This document shows positions 1 to 5,704 of a stretch of 8,408 bases of DNA, in pieces. Source of the DNA: Anaerolineae bacterium. Lineage in GTDB: Bacteria; Chloroflexota; Anaerolineae; B4-G1; DUEL01. Under the pieces are notes generated by a model, which saw nothing but the letters and a program-made list of their open reading frames with translations, had not been told where the DNA came from and ran no database searches. Positions within the stretch are counted from its first letter, which is position 1. Each line of letters starts with the position of its first letter. The translations under genes were made by a program, and so were the position numbers. The DNA lies in the NCBI GenBank assembly GCA_016926575.1, contig JAFGOJ010000530.1, positions 1 through 8,408 of the forward strand, written 5' to 3'.

Positions 1-431
1 CCCCGCGCGTCGAGCTGTACGACCGTCTCATTGAGGACGACGAAGCCATCGACCTCTTCCGCAACTGCGCGCTGCTCGTGTTGCCGTACCACGACGCGAC
101 CCAATCGGCCCTCGTTGGTGCGGCCTACGCCTTCGGCAAGCCCGTCATCGTCACCCGCACCGGCGCGTTGCCCGAATACGTCGATGAGGGGGAAACCGGC
201 TGGGTCGTCCCGCCGGGGGACGCGCAAGCTCTCGCCGATTGTCTTTCCCAGGCCCTTTCCGATCCCGAGCGTCTCATTCGCATGGGACAGAATGGACAAG
301 CATGGTATAATAGACATCGCAACGCGGAATGGGAAGCGTTACAGCGGCTATACCTGAAATTGGCGGGTGCCACTTATGGGGAGGAGAGTTCTGCCCCTGA
401 CGAGGTGCGGGGGCAGCAAGAGGCTGTATGA
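1..431 (+). CDS. GT4-family glycosyltransferase, C-terminal part (5' end outside window)
   Basis: The open frame runs from the window edge (codons in phase with position 3) to a TGA at 429-431, so only the last ~142 residues are visible. They match the C-terminal, nucleotide-sugar-binding half of GT4 (GT-B fold) glycosyltransferases: an acidic stretch (LIEDDEAIDLFRNC), the strand LLVLPYHDATQSAL, then AYAFGKPVIVTRTGALPEYV and GWVVPPGD, followed by the usual helical tail. In this family the segment binds the NDP-sugar donor. The canonical E-x7-E region is replaced by a QSALVGAAYAFGKP version, as in many surface-polysaccharide transferases. Its stop overlaps the next start (ATGA), so the two are probably translationally coupled. 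Donor and acceptor cannot be read from the sequence. The family call is firm; a start at GTG 78 would remove part of the fold, so the true start lies upstream of the window. Confidence 0.9.
   Translation, partial: PRVELYDRLIEDDEAIDLFRNCALLVLPYHDATQSALVGAAYAFGKPVIVTRTGALPEYVDEGETGWVVPPGDAQALADCLSQALSDPERLIRMGQNGQAWYNRHRNAEWEALQRLYLKLAGATYGEESSAPDEVRGQQEAV
284..311 (+). promoter_or_regulatory. Candidate internal sigma-70 promoter inside the end of the first glycosyltransferase
   Basis: A perfect TATAAT (306-311) is preceded by TG at the extended -10 position (303-304). GGGACA at 284-289 matches four of six -35 bases with a 16-nt spacer. The predicted start near 318 would give an untranslated leader of about 110 nt before the glycosylphosphotransferase start at 428. 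It lies in coding sequence, so the match could be chance. It resembles the promoter at 5624-5651, which also has the extended TGnTATAAT form. Confidence 0.4.
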
Positions 432-1930
432 TCATGACCGACGCAAAAAACCTGGAACCTGATGCTGAATCACCTATCGATGCCGCGCGGCCGCGCAGCC
501 TGCGCATATCCCTCCCCAGCCTGCGCCTGCGTGTCTCCGAGCGGCGACTGCTCCTATACGTTGTAGACACCCTCGCCGTCAACGTCGCTTTGCTCGTTGC
601 CTCGCTATTGCGTGGAACCATTGTACTTTCGGGCAATAATTTCTTCACGTACTATTACATCTGGTTCATCGTCCTGACCATTGTCTGGTCCTTGTGCGCG
701 TTGTTCTTCGATATTTACAACCTGGCCCGCGCGGCCAGCCTCTTTCACAGTGTGCGCAACGCAGCGATGGCGGCTTTTGTCACGGCGGTGATCTACACGT
801 TCATCCCGCTGTTTACCCCGCCGCTTCAGTCCCGCGTCCTGCTGATGCTTTTTGCCGCATTCGCCGTAGGGGGCGTCGCCGCCTGGCGGGTACTCTACGC
901 CCGTCTCTTCGTCCAGCCCTGGTTCAAGCAGCGCGCTCTGGTTGTGGGAGCGGGATGGGCCGGCCGCACCCTGGTACAAGCGCTCAAGAATGCCCCCGCC
1001 GAGGCCAACCCCTTCCGTGGCACCGGCTACGAACTGGTTGGTTTCGTCGACGACAACCCCGGCTACCAGGGCGGCGAGGTCGAGGACGTCCCCGTGCTAG
1101 GCGGGCGGGAGTTGCTGGTCGAACTGGCCCAGGAGTTGCAGGTGGACGAGATCGTTCTGGCAATCACCCACCGCCATGCCATCGTGCCGGACCTGTTCGA
1201 CGCCTTGCTGCGCTGCCGCGAGCTAGGCTTCCGCGTGACCACGATGTCGATGCTTTACGAGCGACTGCTCGGCCGCGTGCCGGTCGATCACGTCGGGCGC
1301 GACCTCCAGATGGTCATGCCGATGGGCGAATCGGTCTCCGAGCGGTTTTATCTGGTCATCAAGCGGTTGATCGATATCGTCTCTGGCGTGATTGGCGTGG
1401 CGATCTTGGGCCTCCTGATGCCGTTCTTGGCGTTGGCGAATGCGGTTTCGTCCCCCGGCCCGCTGTTCTACCGCCAACAGCGGGTGGGAAGAGCGGGCAA
1501 ACCTTTCGACATGTTCAAATTCCGCTCTATGATTCCCAATGCGGAGGCCGCCACCGGCGCGGTGTGGGCCTCCAACGGTGACATGCGGATCACGCCGGTG
1601 GGCCATTTCATCCGCAAGACCCGCATCGACGAACTGCCGCAGTTCATCAACGTACTGCGCGGCGAGATGAGCCTCGTCGGCCCGCGTCCCGAGCGGCCCG
1701 AGTTCGTCGACGAACTGGCGCGCACGATCCCCTTCTACCGCGCCCGCCACGCCGTCAAACCCGGCATCACCGGCTGGGCCCAGGTCCAGTTCGACTATGG
1801 CGACTCCGTCGAAGACGCCCAGGTCAAACTGGAGTACGATCTGTACTACGTCAAATACACCGGCCTCTTCCTCGACCTGCGCATCATGTTGCAGACGATT
1901 CCCGTCATGCTGCGGTTTGGAGGGCAGTGA
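428..1930 (+). CDS. Polyprenyl glycosylphosphotransferase (undecaprenyl-phosphate sugar-1-phosphate transferase, WcaJ-like)
   Basis: 500-aa integral membrane enzyme that starts polysaccharide synthesis by moving a sugar-1-phosphate from a UDP-sugar to undecaprenyl phosphate on the cytoplasmic face. Four hydrophobic segments lie near residues 41-61, 75-96, 112-130 and 136-156. A soluble Rossmann-like domain follows (GAGWAG at 174-179, FVDDNPG at 206-212), then a membrane segment (~316-340) and the catalytic bacterial sugar transferase domain. Catalytic-domain motifs are KRLID (312-316), FYRQQRVG (347-354), FKFRSM (363-368), the Asp-Glu pair in DELPQ (401-405), SLVGPRPE (415-422) and PGITGWAQV (445-453). 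Length and order are normal for the WcaJ/EpsL-type large family. The start overlaps the upstream stop; AAGAGG at 418-423 could serve ATG 428 or, with better spacing, ATG 434. Sugar specificity (glucose, galactose or other) is not readable. Confidence 0.95.
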   Translation: MIMTDAKNLEPDAESPIDAARPRSLRISLPSLRLRVSERRLLLYVVDTLAVNVALLVASLLRGTIVLSGNNFFTYYYIWFIVLTIVWSLCALFFDIYNLARAASLFHSVRNAAMAAFVTAVIYTFIPLFTPPLQSRVLLMLFAAFAVGGVAAWRVLYARLFVQPWFKQRALVVGAGWAGRTLVQALKNAPAEANPFRGTGYELVGFVDDNPGYQGGEVEDVPVLGGRELLVELAQELQVDEIVLAITHRHAIVPDLFDALLRCRELGFRVTTMSMLYERLLGRVPVDHVGRDLQMVMPMGESVSERFYLVIKRLIDIVSGVIGVAILGLLMPFLALANAVSSPGPLFYRQQRVGRAGKPFDMFKFRSMIPNAEAATGAVWASNGDMRITPVGHFIRKTRIDELPQFINVLRGEMSLVGPRPERPEFVDELARTIPFYRARHAVKPGITGWAQVQFDYGDSVEDAQVKLEYDLYYVKYTGLFLDLRIMLQTIPVMLRFGGQ

Positions 1931-1933
1931 ACT

Positions 1934-3139
1934 ATGGCGCGCATTCTCTTTTTGACCCAGGTACTTCCATACCCGCTCGACTCCGGTGCGAAGATCCGTG
2001 CCTACTACGTGCTACGCCACCTGTCCCACCGGCACGAGGTGACGCTCGTCTCTTTCGTCCGCCCCGATGACCGCCCCGAGTCCGTCGCGCACCTTCAGCA
2101 GTTCTGCCGCGCCGTCCACAGCGTGCCGATGCGGCGCTCCTTGCTGCGCGACGCCCGCGCCGGGTCGATTGGCTTGCTCACCGGACGGCCCATCGTCATC
2201 GTGAGAGACGAGGACCGGCAAATGCAGCGCTTGCTACGGCAGTTGATGTCGGCCGGGCCCTTCGACGTCGTTCACGCCGATCAGACCTCGATGGCCCAGT
2301 ACGCGCTCTACGCCCGCGCGCAAGCGTCGCACCCCACCCCGCGCTTGCTGCTGGACGCCCACAATGCCCTCTACCGCATCCCCCAGCGCCTGGCCTCCCG
2401 CGAGTCTAACCCCCTCCGCCGCCGGCTCTTTCGCCGCGAGGCGCGCGCCCTCCTCCGCTACGAACTCGATCTCCTCCACCGCTTCGACCGCGTCGTCTTC
2501 GTCGCCGACCAAGACCGTGAAGCCCTGCAATCTGCCAATCTGCACTCTGCCGTCATCCCCATCTGCATCGACCCTGCCGACAAACGCCTCATCGAGCGCG
2601 TTCCCGACCCTGGCGCCATCACCCACCTCGGCACGATGTTCTGGCCCCCCAACGTCGAGGGCGTGCTGTGGTTCGCCCGGAACGTCTTCCCGCTCGTTCT
2701 GGAGCACCTACCCGACGCCCGTCTCGTGGTCGTGGGCAAAGACCCGCCCCAGGACGTGGAAGACCTCCCGCTCAAAGTGCGCAACGTGCAGGTCACCGGC
2801 TACGTGCCCGACCCGGCCCCCTACCTGGCGGAGACGGCGGCGTTCATCGTCCCCTTGCACGCGGCGGGGGGGATGCGCGTCAAGATCGTCGACGCCTGGT
2901 GCTGGGGCGTGCCGGTCGTCTCTACCTCCATCGGTGCCGAGGGAATCGCGCTCGAAGACGGTGAGAATATCCTGATCGCCGACACCGCTGCCGCCTTCGC
3001 CCAGGCCGTCGTGCGCGTGCTGGAAGACCCGGCCTTGGGCGAGCGCCTGCGCCAGAACGGCCGGCGTTGGGTCGAGCAGCACTACAACTGGCGCAGCACC
3101 TACACTCAATGGGACGAAGTGTATGCTCAACTTCCCTGA
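1934..3139 (+). CDS. GT4-type glycosyltransferase (PEP-CTERM/Stp1-like sugar transferase)
   Basis: 401-aa cytoplasmic GT-B transferase, likely adding a sugar to the undecaprenyl-linked intermediate. The N-terminal acceptor domain opens with ARILFLTQVLPYPLDSGAKI (2-21) and contains LLLDAHNALYRIPQRL (138-153). The C-terminal donor domain carries LGTMFWPPNVEGVLWF (232-247), VVGKDP (266-271), VTGYVPD (287-293) and PLHAAGGMRVKIVDAW (307-322) with GVPVVST (325-331) and GAEGI (334-338). This pattern resembles the TIGR03087-type sugar transferases of exosortase-associated clusters, but no exosortase gene is in view. GGAGGG at 1919-1924 sits 9 nt before ATG 1934, and the gap from the upstream gene is only 3 nt. 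Oddity: residues 199-206 (QSANLHSA) are encoded by a degenerate heptanucleotide repeat, in a loop between the VVFVADQDREAL and VIPICID elements. Exact sugar unknown. Confidence 0.92.
   Translation: MARILFLTQVLPYPLDSGAKIRAYYVLRHLSHRHEVTLVSFVRPDDRPESVAHLQQFCRAVHSVPMRRSLLRDARAGSIGLLTGRPIVIVRDEDRQMQRLLRQLMSAGPFDVVHADQTSMAQYALYARAQASHPTPRLLLDAHNALYRIPQRLASRESNPLRRRLFRREARALLRYELDLLHRFDRVVFVADQDREALQSANLHSAVIPICIDPADKRLIERVPDPGAITHLGTMFWPPNVEGVLWFARNVFPLVLEHLPDARLVVVGKDPPQDVEDLPLKVRNVQVTGYVPDPAPYLAETAAFIVPLHAAGGMRVKIVDAWCWGVPVVSTSIGAEGIALEDGENILIADTAAAFAQAVVRVLEDPALGERLRQNGRRWVEQHYNWRSTYTQWDEVYAQLP
2527..2548 (+). repeat. Heptanucleotide repeat inside glycosyltransferase gene (3 degenerate units)
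   Basis: GCAATCT (2527-2533), GCCAATCT (2534-2541, one extra C) and GCACTCT (2542-2548) lie in tandem within the coding sequence. They encode residues 199-206 (QSANLHSA) of the glycosyltransferase. Same repeat family and orientation as the arrays at 3144, 3778 and 4311. Confidence 0.7.
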
Positions 3140-3143
3140 CATT

Positions 3144-3164
3144 GCAATCTGCAATCTGCAATCC
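3144..3164 (+). repeat. Heptanucleotide tandem repeat, 3 units, between glycosyltransferase and wecB
   Basis: GCAATCT (3144-3150), GCAATCT (3151-3157) and GCAATCC (3158-3164) form a near-perfect tandem array. It fills most of the 36-nt gap between the stop at 3139 and the wecB start at 3176. This is the cleanest copy of the family and defines its consensus. Confidence 0.9.
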
Positions 3165-3169
3165 GGTGA
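3165..3169 (+). promoter_or_regulatory. Weak ribosome binding site of wecB
   Basis: GGTGA directly follows the heptad array and ends 6 nt before ATG 3176. It is the only purine-rich match available for this start and is much weaker than the sites before the neighbouring genes. Confidence 0.45.
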
Positions 3170-3175
3170 CCCTGT

Positions 3176-4309
3176 ATGAAAATCCTCTGCATCTTCGGCA
3201 CCCGCCCCGAGGCAATCAAGATGGCGCCGGTCGTCCAGCGCCTGCGCCGCCAGCCGGAGCAGTTTCGCCTCGTCACCTGCGCCACCGCCCAGCACCGCGA
3301 GATGCTCGACCAGGTGTTGGCTTTGTTCGACATCGTGCCCGACGTCGACTTGAACCTGATGCAGCCGGGGCAGACCCCCTCCCAGGTTGCGGCGCGCATC
3401 CTCACCCACCTGGAACCGGTGCTGGAGCGGGAGCGGCCCGATTGGGTGCTCGTCCAGGGCGATACGACCACGGTGCTGGCCAGCGCCATCGCCGCGCACC
3501 ACCTGCGCATCCGCGTGGGCCACGTCGAGGCCGGCCTGCGCACGGGTGACCGTTGGAACCCCTTCCCCGAGGAGATGAACCGCGTCTTGACCGACCACGT
3601 CAGCGACCTCTGCTTCGCACCCACCGAGCGCGCCCGGCAGAACCTTCTCGGCGAAGGCGTCCCCGACCGCCGCATCCTCGTCACCGGCAACACCGTCGTC
3701 GACGCCCTGCTCTGGATCGCCCAACAGCCCCTCTCTGACGAAACCCAGACCCTCTTCCGCCAAATCGGCCTCGACCCGCATCCGCAATCCGCAATCTGCC
3801 TCGTCACCGCCCACCGCCGCGAGAGCTTTGGTCGCCCATTGGAGCAGATCTGCCACGCCCTGCGCGAACTCGCGCAGGGGGGGCAGGGACGAATTCGCAT
3901 CATCTACCCCGTCCATCCGAATCCCAACGTTCAGGAACCGGTGCGACGGATCTTGGGGGACGTGCCGCACGTCACGCTCCTGCCGCCACTGGACTACGCC
4001 ACGCTGGTTCACGTGATGAAACGGAGCCGCCTCATCCTGACCGATTCGGGCGGCATTCAGGAGGAGGCCCCCAGCCTGGGCGTGCCTGTGCTCGTCCTGC
4101 GCGAGGTGACCGAGCGCCCAGAGGCAGTCGAGGCGGGCGTGGCGCGCGTAGTCGGCACCGATCCCGAGCGCATCGTCGCCGAGGCGATGCGCCTGCTGAA
4201 CGACCCCGCAGCGCACGCGGCCATGGCCCGCTCGGTCAACCCCTATGGCGACGGCCGTGCCGCCGATCGCATTGCCCAGGCCCTTTTGGACAATCCCACA
4301 GATGCCTAA
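3176..4309 (+). CDS. wecB: UDP-N-acetylglucosamine 2-epimerase (non-hydrolysing)
   Basis: 377-aa cytoplasmic enzyme interconverting UDP-GlcNAc and UDP-ManNAc, supplying ManNAc or its derivatives for surface polymers. Motifs are complete: FGTRPEAIKMAPVV (7-20), QHREMLDQVL (39-48), QGDTTTVLAS (94-103), GHVEAGLRTG (115-124), NPFPEEMNRVLTD (128-140), VTGNTVVDAL (169-178), LVTAHRRESFG (209-219), YPVHPNPNV (244-252) and LTDSGGIQEEAPSLGVPVL (288-306). Asp96, Glu118, Glu132 and His213 fall where, as I recall, E. coli WecB has its catalytic residues (Asp95, Glu117, Glu131, His213). Length matches the family (E. coli about 376 aa). Residues 202-208 (HPQSAIC), just before the LVTAHRRE strand, are encoded by a heptad repeat. 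No UDP-ManNAc dehydrogenase (wecC) is visible in the window, so whether ManNAc or ManNAcA is used is open. Confidence 0.96.
   Translation: MKILCIFGTRPEAIKMAPVVQRLRRQPEQFRLVTCATAQHREMLDQVLALFDIVPDVDLNLMQPGQTPSQVAARILTHLEPVLERERPDWVLVQGDTTTVLASAIAAHHLRIRVGHVEAGLRTGDRWNPFPEEMNRVLTDHVSDLCFAPTERARQNLLGEGVPDRRILVTGNTVVDALLWIAQQPLSDETQTLFRQIGLDPHPQSAICLVTAHRRESFGRPLEQICHALRELAQGGQGRIRIIYPVHPNPNVQEPVRRILGDVPHVTLLPPLDYATLVHVMKRSRLILTDSGGIQEEAPSLGVPVLVLREVTERPEAVEAGVARVVGTDPERIVAEAMRLLNDPAAHAAMARSVNPYGDGRAADRIAQALLDNPTDA
3778..3797 (+). repeat. Heptanucleotide repeat inside wecB
   Basis: GCATCC (3778-3783, one base short), GCAATCC (3784-3790) and GCAATCT (3791-3797) run in tandem inside the open reading frame. 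They encode HPQSAIC (residues 202-208) in the loop preceding the conserved LVTAHRRE strand. Same orientation and consensus as the array at 3144-3164. Confidence 0.8.
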
Positions 4310-4310
4310 T

Positions 4311-4352
4311 TCAATCTGCAACCTGCAATTCACAATTCATAATTCGCAATTT
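4311..4352 (+). repeat. Heptanucleotide tandem repeat, 6 degenerate units, between wecB and epimerase gene
   Basis: Six consecutive 7-mers in exact register: TCAATCT (4311), GCAACCT (4318), GCAATTC (4325), ACAATTC (4332), ATAATTC (4339) and GCAATTT (4346-4352). The array starts one base after the wecB stop and fills most of the 65-nt gap. It is AT-rich against a GC-rich background and ends 8 nt before a strong ribosome binding site. Confidence 0.85.
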
Positions 4353-4360
4353 ACTCCTCT

Positions 4361-4367
4361 GGAGGTG
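4361..4367 (+). promoter_or_regulatory. Strong ribosome binding site of the epimerase gene
   Basis: GGAGGTG, nearly a full anti-16S match, lies 7 nt before ATG 4375. It fixes the start and suggests independent, efficient initiation after the AT-rich heptad array. Confidence 0.8.
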
Positions 4368-4374
4368 CTCATCT

Positions 4375-5292
4375 ATGAAAATCCTGGTCACCGGTGGTGC
4401 CGGCTTCATCGGCTCCCACGTTGTAGATAGCTTCATCGCGGCGGGCCACGACGTCGCTGTTGTCGACGACCTTTCCACCGGTCGGCGCGCCAACCTCGAC
4501 CCGCGGGCCGCGTTCTACGAAATCGACCTCCGCACCCCCGACCTGCGCCGGGTCTTCGAACGCGAGCGCCCCGAGGTCGTCAGCCACCACGCGGCGCAAG
4601 TCGACGTGCGCCGCTCGATGGCCGATCCCACCTTCGACGCCAGCGTCAACGTCCTTGGCGCGCTCAACTTGCTCGAGTGCGCCCACCAGTTCGGCACGCG
4701 CAAAATGGTTTATATCTCCAGCGGCGGCGCGGTCTACGGCGAACCAGAGGCCCTCCCCTGCACGGAAGAGCACCCGATTCGCCCGCTATCGCCCTACGGC
4801 GCCAGTAAATACATCGTCGAGAAATACCTCTCCATCTACCGGGAAAATTACCACTTGGACTACACGATTCTGCGCTACGCCAACGTATATGGCCCGCGCC
4901 AGGACCCCCACGGCGAGGCGGGCGTGGTGGCGCTTTTCGTTGGGGCCATGCTGAGCGGCACGCAGCCGGTCATCTTTGGAGATGGCGAGCAGACGCGGGA
5001 TTTCGTCTACGTCGGCGACTGCGCGCGCGCGAACTTGCTGGCACTCGGCCGCGGTTCCGGTCGGGCTTACAACATTGGCACAGGCGCGGAGGCGTCGATC
5101 AACCACCTGGCTGCGCTGTTGAAGGAGATCACCGGGTACGATGGTCGAGTGGCCTACGACCTGCCCAAAGCGGGCGACGTCTACCGCACCTACCTCGACG
5201 TCAACCGCGCGCGGGAGGAACTCGGCTGGACCCCCACCGTCAGCCTGGAAGACGGCCTCCGCCGCACCGTCGCCCACTTCCGCGAAACGTGA
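4375..5292 (+). CDS. NAD-dependent nucleotide-sugar epimerase (UDP-glucose 4-epimerase-like extended SDR)
   Basis: 305-aa cytoplasmic extended short-chain dehydrogenase/reductase, most like GalE-type C4 epimerases that produce UDP-Gal or UDP-GalNAc for the polymer. The Rossmann NAD site is GGAGFIG (7-13), with an acidic pair (VVDDLSTG, 29-36) after the second strand. The catalytic set is Ser115/Ser116 (YISSGGAVYG, 113-122) and Tyr141-x3-Lys145 (SPYGASKY). Further family marks are RYANVYGPRQ (167-176), FGDGEQTRDFVYVGD (201-215) and YNIGTG (232-237). Length is slightly shorter than classical GalE (~330-340 aa) and fits the short bacterial/archaeal GalE or WbpP-like group. The start is set by GGAGGTG at 4361-4367. 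It is the last gene of the co-directional set; a repeat-rich gap follows. C4 epimerisation is inferred; a dehydratase lacks support because the SSGG/TxxGE dehydratase signature is not seen. Confidence 0.92.
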   Translation: MKILVTGGAGFIGSHVVDSFIAAGHDVAVVDDLSTGRRANLDPRAAFYEIDLRTPDLRRVFERERPEVVSHHAAQVDVRRSMADPTFDASVNVLGALNLLECAHQFGTRKMVYISSGGAVYGEPEALPCTEEHPIRPLSPYGASKYIVEKYLSIYRENYHLDYTILRYANVYGPRQDPHGEAGVVALFVGAMLSGTQPVIFGDGEQTRDFVYVGDCARANLLALGRGSGRAYNIGTGAEASINHLAALLKEITGYDGRVAYDLPKAGDVYRTYLDVNRAREELGWTPTVSLEDGLRRTVAHFRET

Positions 5293-5315
5293 CCCGCTCC
5301 TGGGTGTGATTCAGT

Positions 5316-5383
5316 TATCGAGACCAAGCACCCCTGAAAAGCCGCGCCCTGGTCTCGATATGCCGCTTCGCGGCTACTCGACC
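5316..5383. repeat. Compound inverted repeat (REP-like)
   Basis: TATCGAGACCA (5316-5326) is exactly complementary to TGGTCTCGATA (5350-5360), giving an 11-bp stem around a 23-nt loop. The right arm can instead form a second hairpin: GGTC (5351-5354) with GACC (5380-5383), and GCCGC (5362-5366) with GCGGC (5370-5374) around TTC. The two folds share bases and exclude each other. From memory, the right half resembles short repeats scattered between genes in Actinobacteria and Chloroflexota genomes. Confidence 0.65.
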
Positions 5384-5398
5384 GGCGGTCGCTCCTTA

Positions 5399-5445
5399 GC
5401 GTCAAACTCGCCCCCAAAGTGCCCCCCCGCTCCTCCCTTTGACGC
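5399..5445. repeat. 8-bp inverted repeat flanking a C-rich spacer
   Basis: GCGTCAAA (5399-5406) pairs exactly with TTTGACGC (5438-5445) across a 31-nt spacer containing runs of C. The arms are short for the distance, so this could be chance, but it lies directly between two stronger palindromes. Confidence 0.35.
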
Positions 5446-5454
5446 ACCAAGATC

Positions 5455-5486
5455 GTAACTGCTAGGCGCACAGCCTGAGCAGTTAC
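5455..5486. repeat. Strong hairpin repeat
   Basis: GTAACTGCT (5455-5463) pairs with AGCAGTTAC (5478-5486). The stem continues with AGGC (5464-5467) against GCCT (5473-5476), leaving a GCACA loop and one bulged G (5477), 13 bp in total. No U-run follows it on either strand. It looks like a REP-type repeat unit. Confidence 0.65.
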
Positions 5487-5496
5487 AATGAAGGGT

Positions 5497-5599
5497 CTCT
5501 GTGATTTCGCGTGGAAGGAGGGCAGATGTGGGGGTTTGGGCGGGCTACGCCCGCCCAAACCCCCACTCCTAATGCCCCTCCACGCGAAATCCCAAAGAG
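5497..5599. repeat. Foldback (MITE/REP-like) element of about 100 nt
   Basis: The core is a perfect 17-bp stem, TGGGGGTTTGGGCGGGC (5529-5545) with its complement at 5549-5565, around a 3-nt loop. Outside it, GATTTCGCGTGGA (5503-5515) pairs perfectly with TCCACGCGAAATC (5579-5591). Weaker pairing joins them (GGGCA 5520-5524 with TGCCC 5573-5577), and CTCT/AGAG (5497-5500, 5596-5599) sits at the outer edge. It encodes nothing; no direct target-site duplication is obvious at the ends. Confidence 0.75.
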
Positions 5600-5623
5600 C
5601 GACAATGAATCGAACCGGCTTCT

Positions 5624-5651
5624 TTGCTGTTACCACCAATCGTGATATAAT
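5624..5651 (+). promoter_or_regulatory. Promoter of the LCP gene
   Basis: A perfect -10 TATAAT (5646-5651) has the extended TG (5643-5644). TTGCTG (5624-5629) is a modest -35 with a 16-nt spacer. The predicted start near 5658 leaves a leader of about 47 nt before ATG 5705. It lies just downstream of the foldback element, where a new transcription unit would be expected to begin. Confidence 0.65.
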
Positions 5652-5693
5652 TTCGACGCTCGCCGCAGGGCGGGTGTGTATCGCACAGCGTGC

Positions 5694-5700
5694 GGAGGAG
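5694..5700 (+). promoter_or_regulatory. Ribosome binding site that sets the LCP start
   Basis: GGAGGAG lies 4 nt (6 nt measured from GGAGG) before ATG 5705. It lies inside the extra codons of an alternative GTG start at 5690, which has no such site upstream. ATG 5705 is therefore preferred. Confidence 0.75.
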
Positions 5701-5704
5701 TTGT

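Larger units (their letters stand above)
5293..5704. other. 412-nt non-coding gap packed with palindromes, plus a promoter
   Basis: No convincing coding sequence lies between the epimerase stop and the LCP start. The stretch contains four separate inverted-repeat units (5316-5383, 5399-5445, 5455-5486, 5497-5599), which differ in sequence and spacing, then a sigma-70-like promoter (5624-5651) and the LCP leader with its ribosome binding site. An open frame across 5488-6033 exists only because it crosses a GC-rich palindrome, and it runs in the wrong frame through the LCP gene. No T-run follows any of the stems, so none is a textbook intrinsic terminator. Confidence 0.75.

Noticed and set aside
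2708..4333. 541-codon open frame on the - strand
   Set aside because: It lies entirely opposite the end of the glycosyltransferase and wecB genes, whose motifs are unmistakable. Long antisense frames are expected in GC-rich coding DNA, and its protein has no recognisable domain.
4311..4352. CRISPR-like array
   Set aside because: The units are 7 nt with no spacers, so it is a simple tandem repeat.
4329..4357. Promoter within the heptad array (TTCACA at 4329-4334, or CATAAT at 4338-4343)
   Set aside because: Each hexamer lacks a partner at a proper distance. The resemblance follows from the AT-rich repeat sequence.
5529..5565. Intrinsic (rho-independent) terminator at the 17-bp stem
   Set aside because: No T-run follows the stem on either strand, and it is embedded in a longer symmetric foldback. 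A terminating role is possible but not of the standard type.
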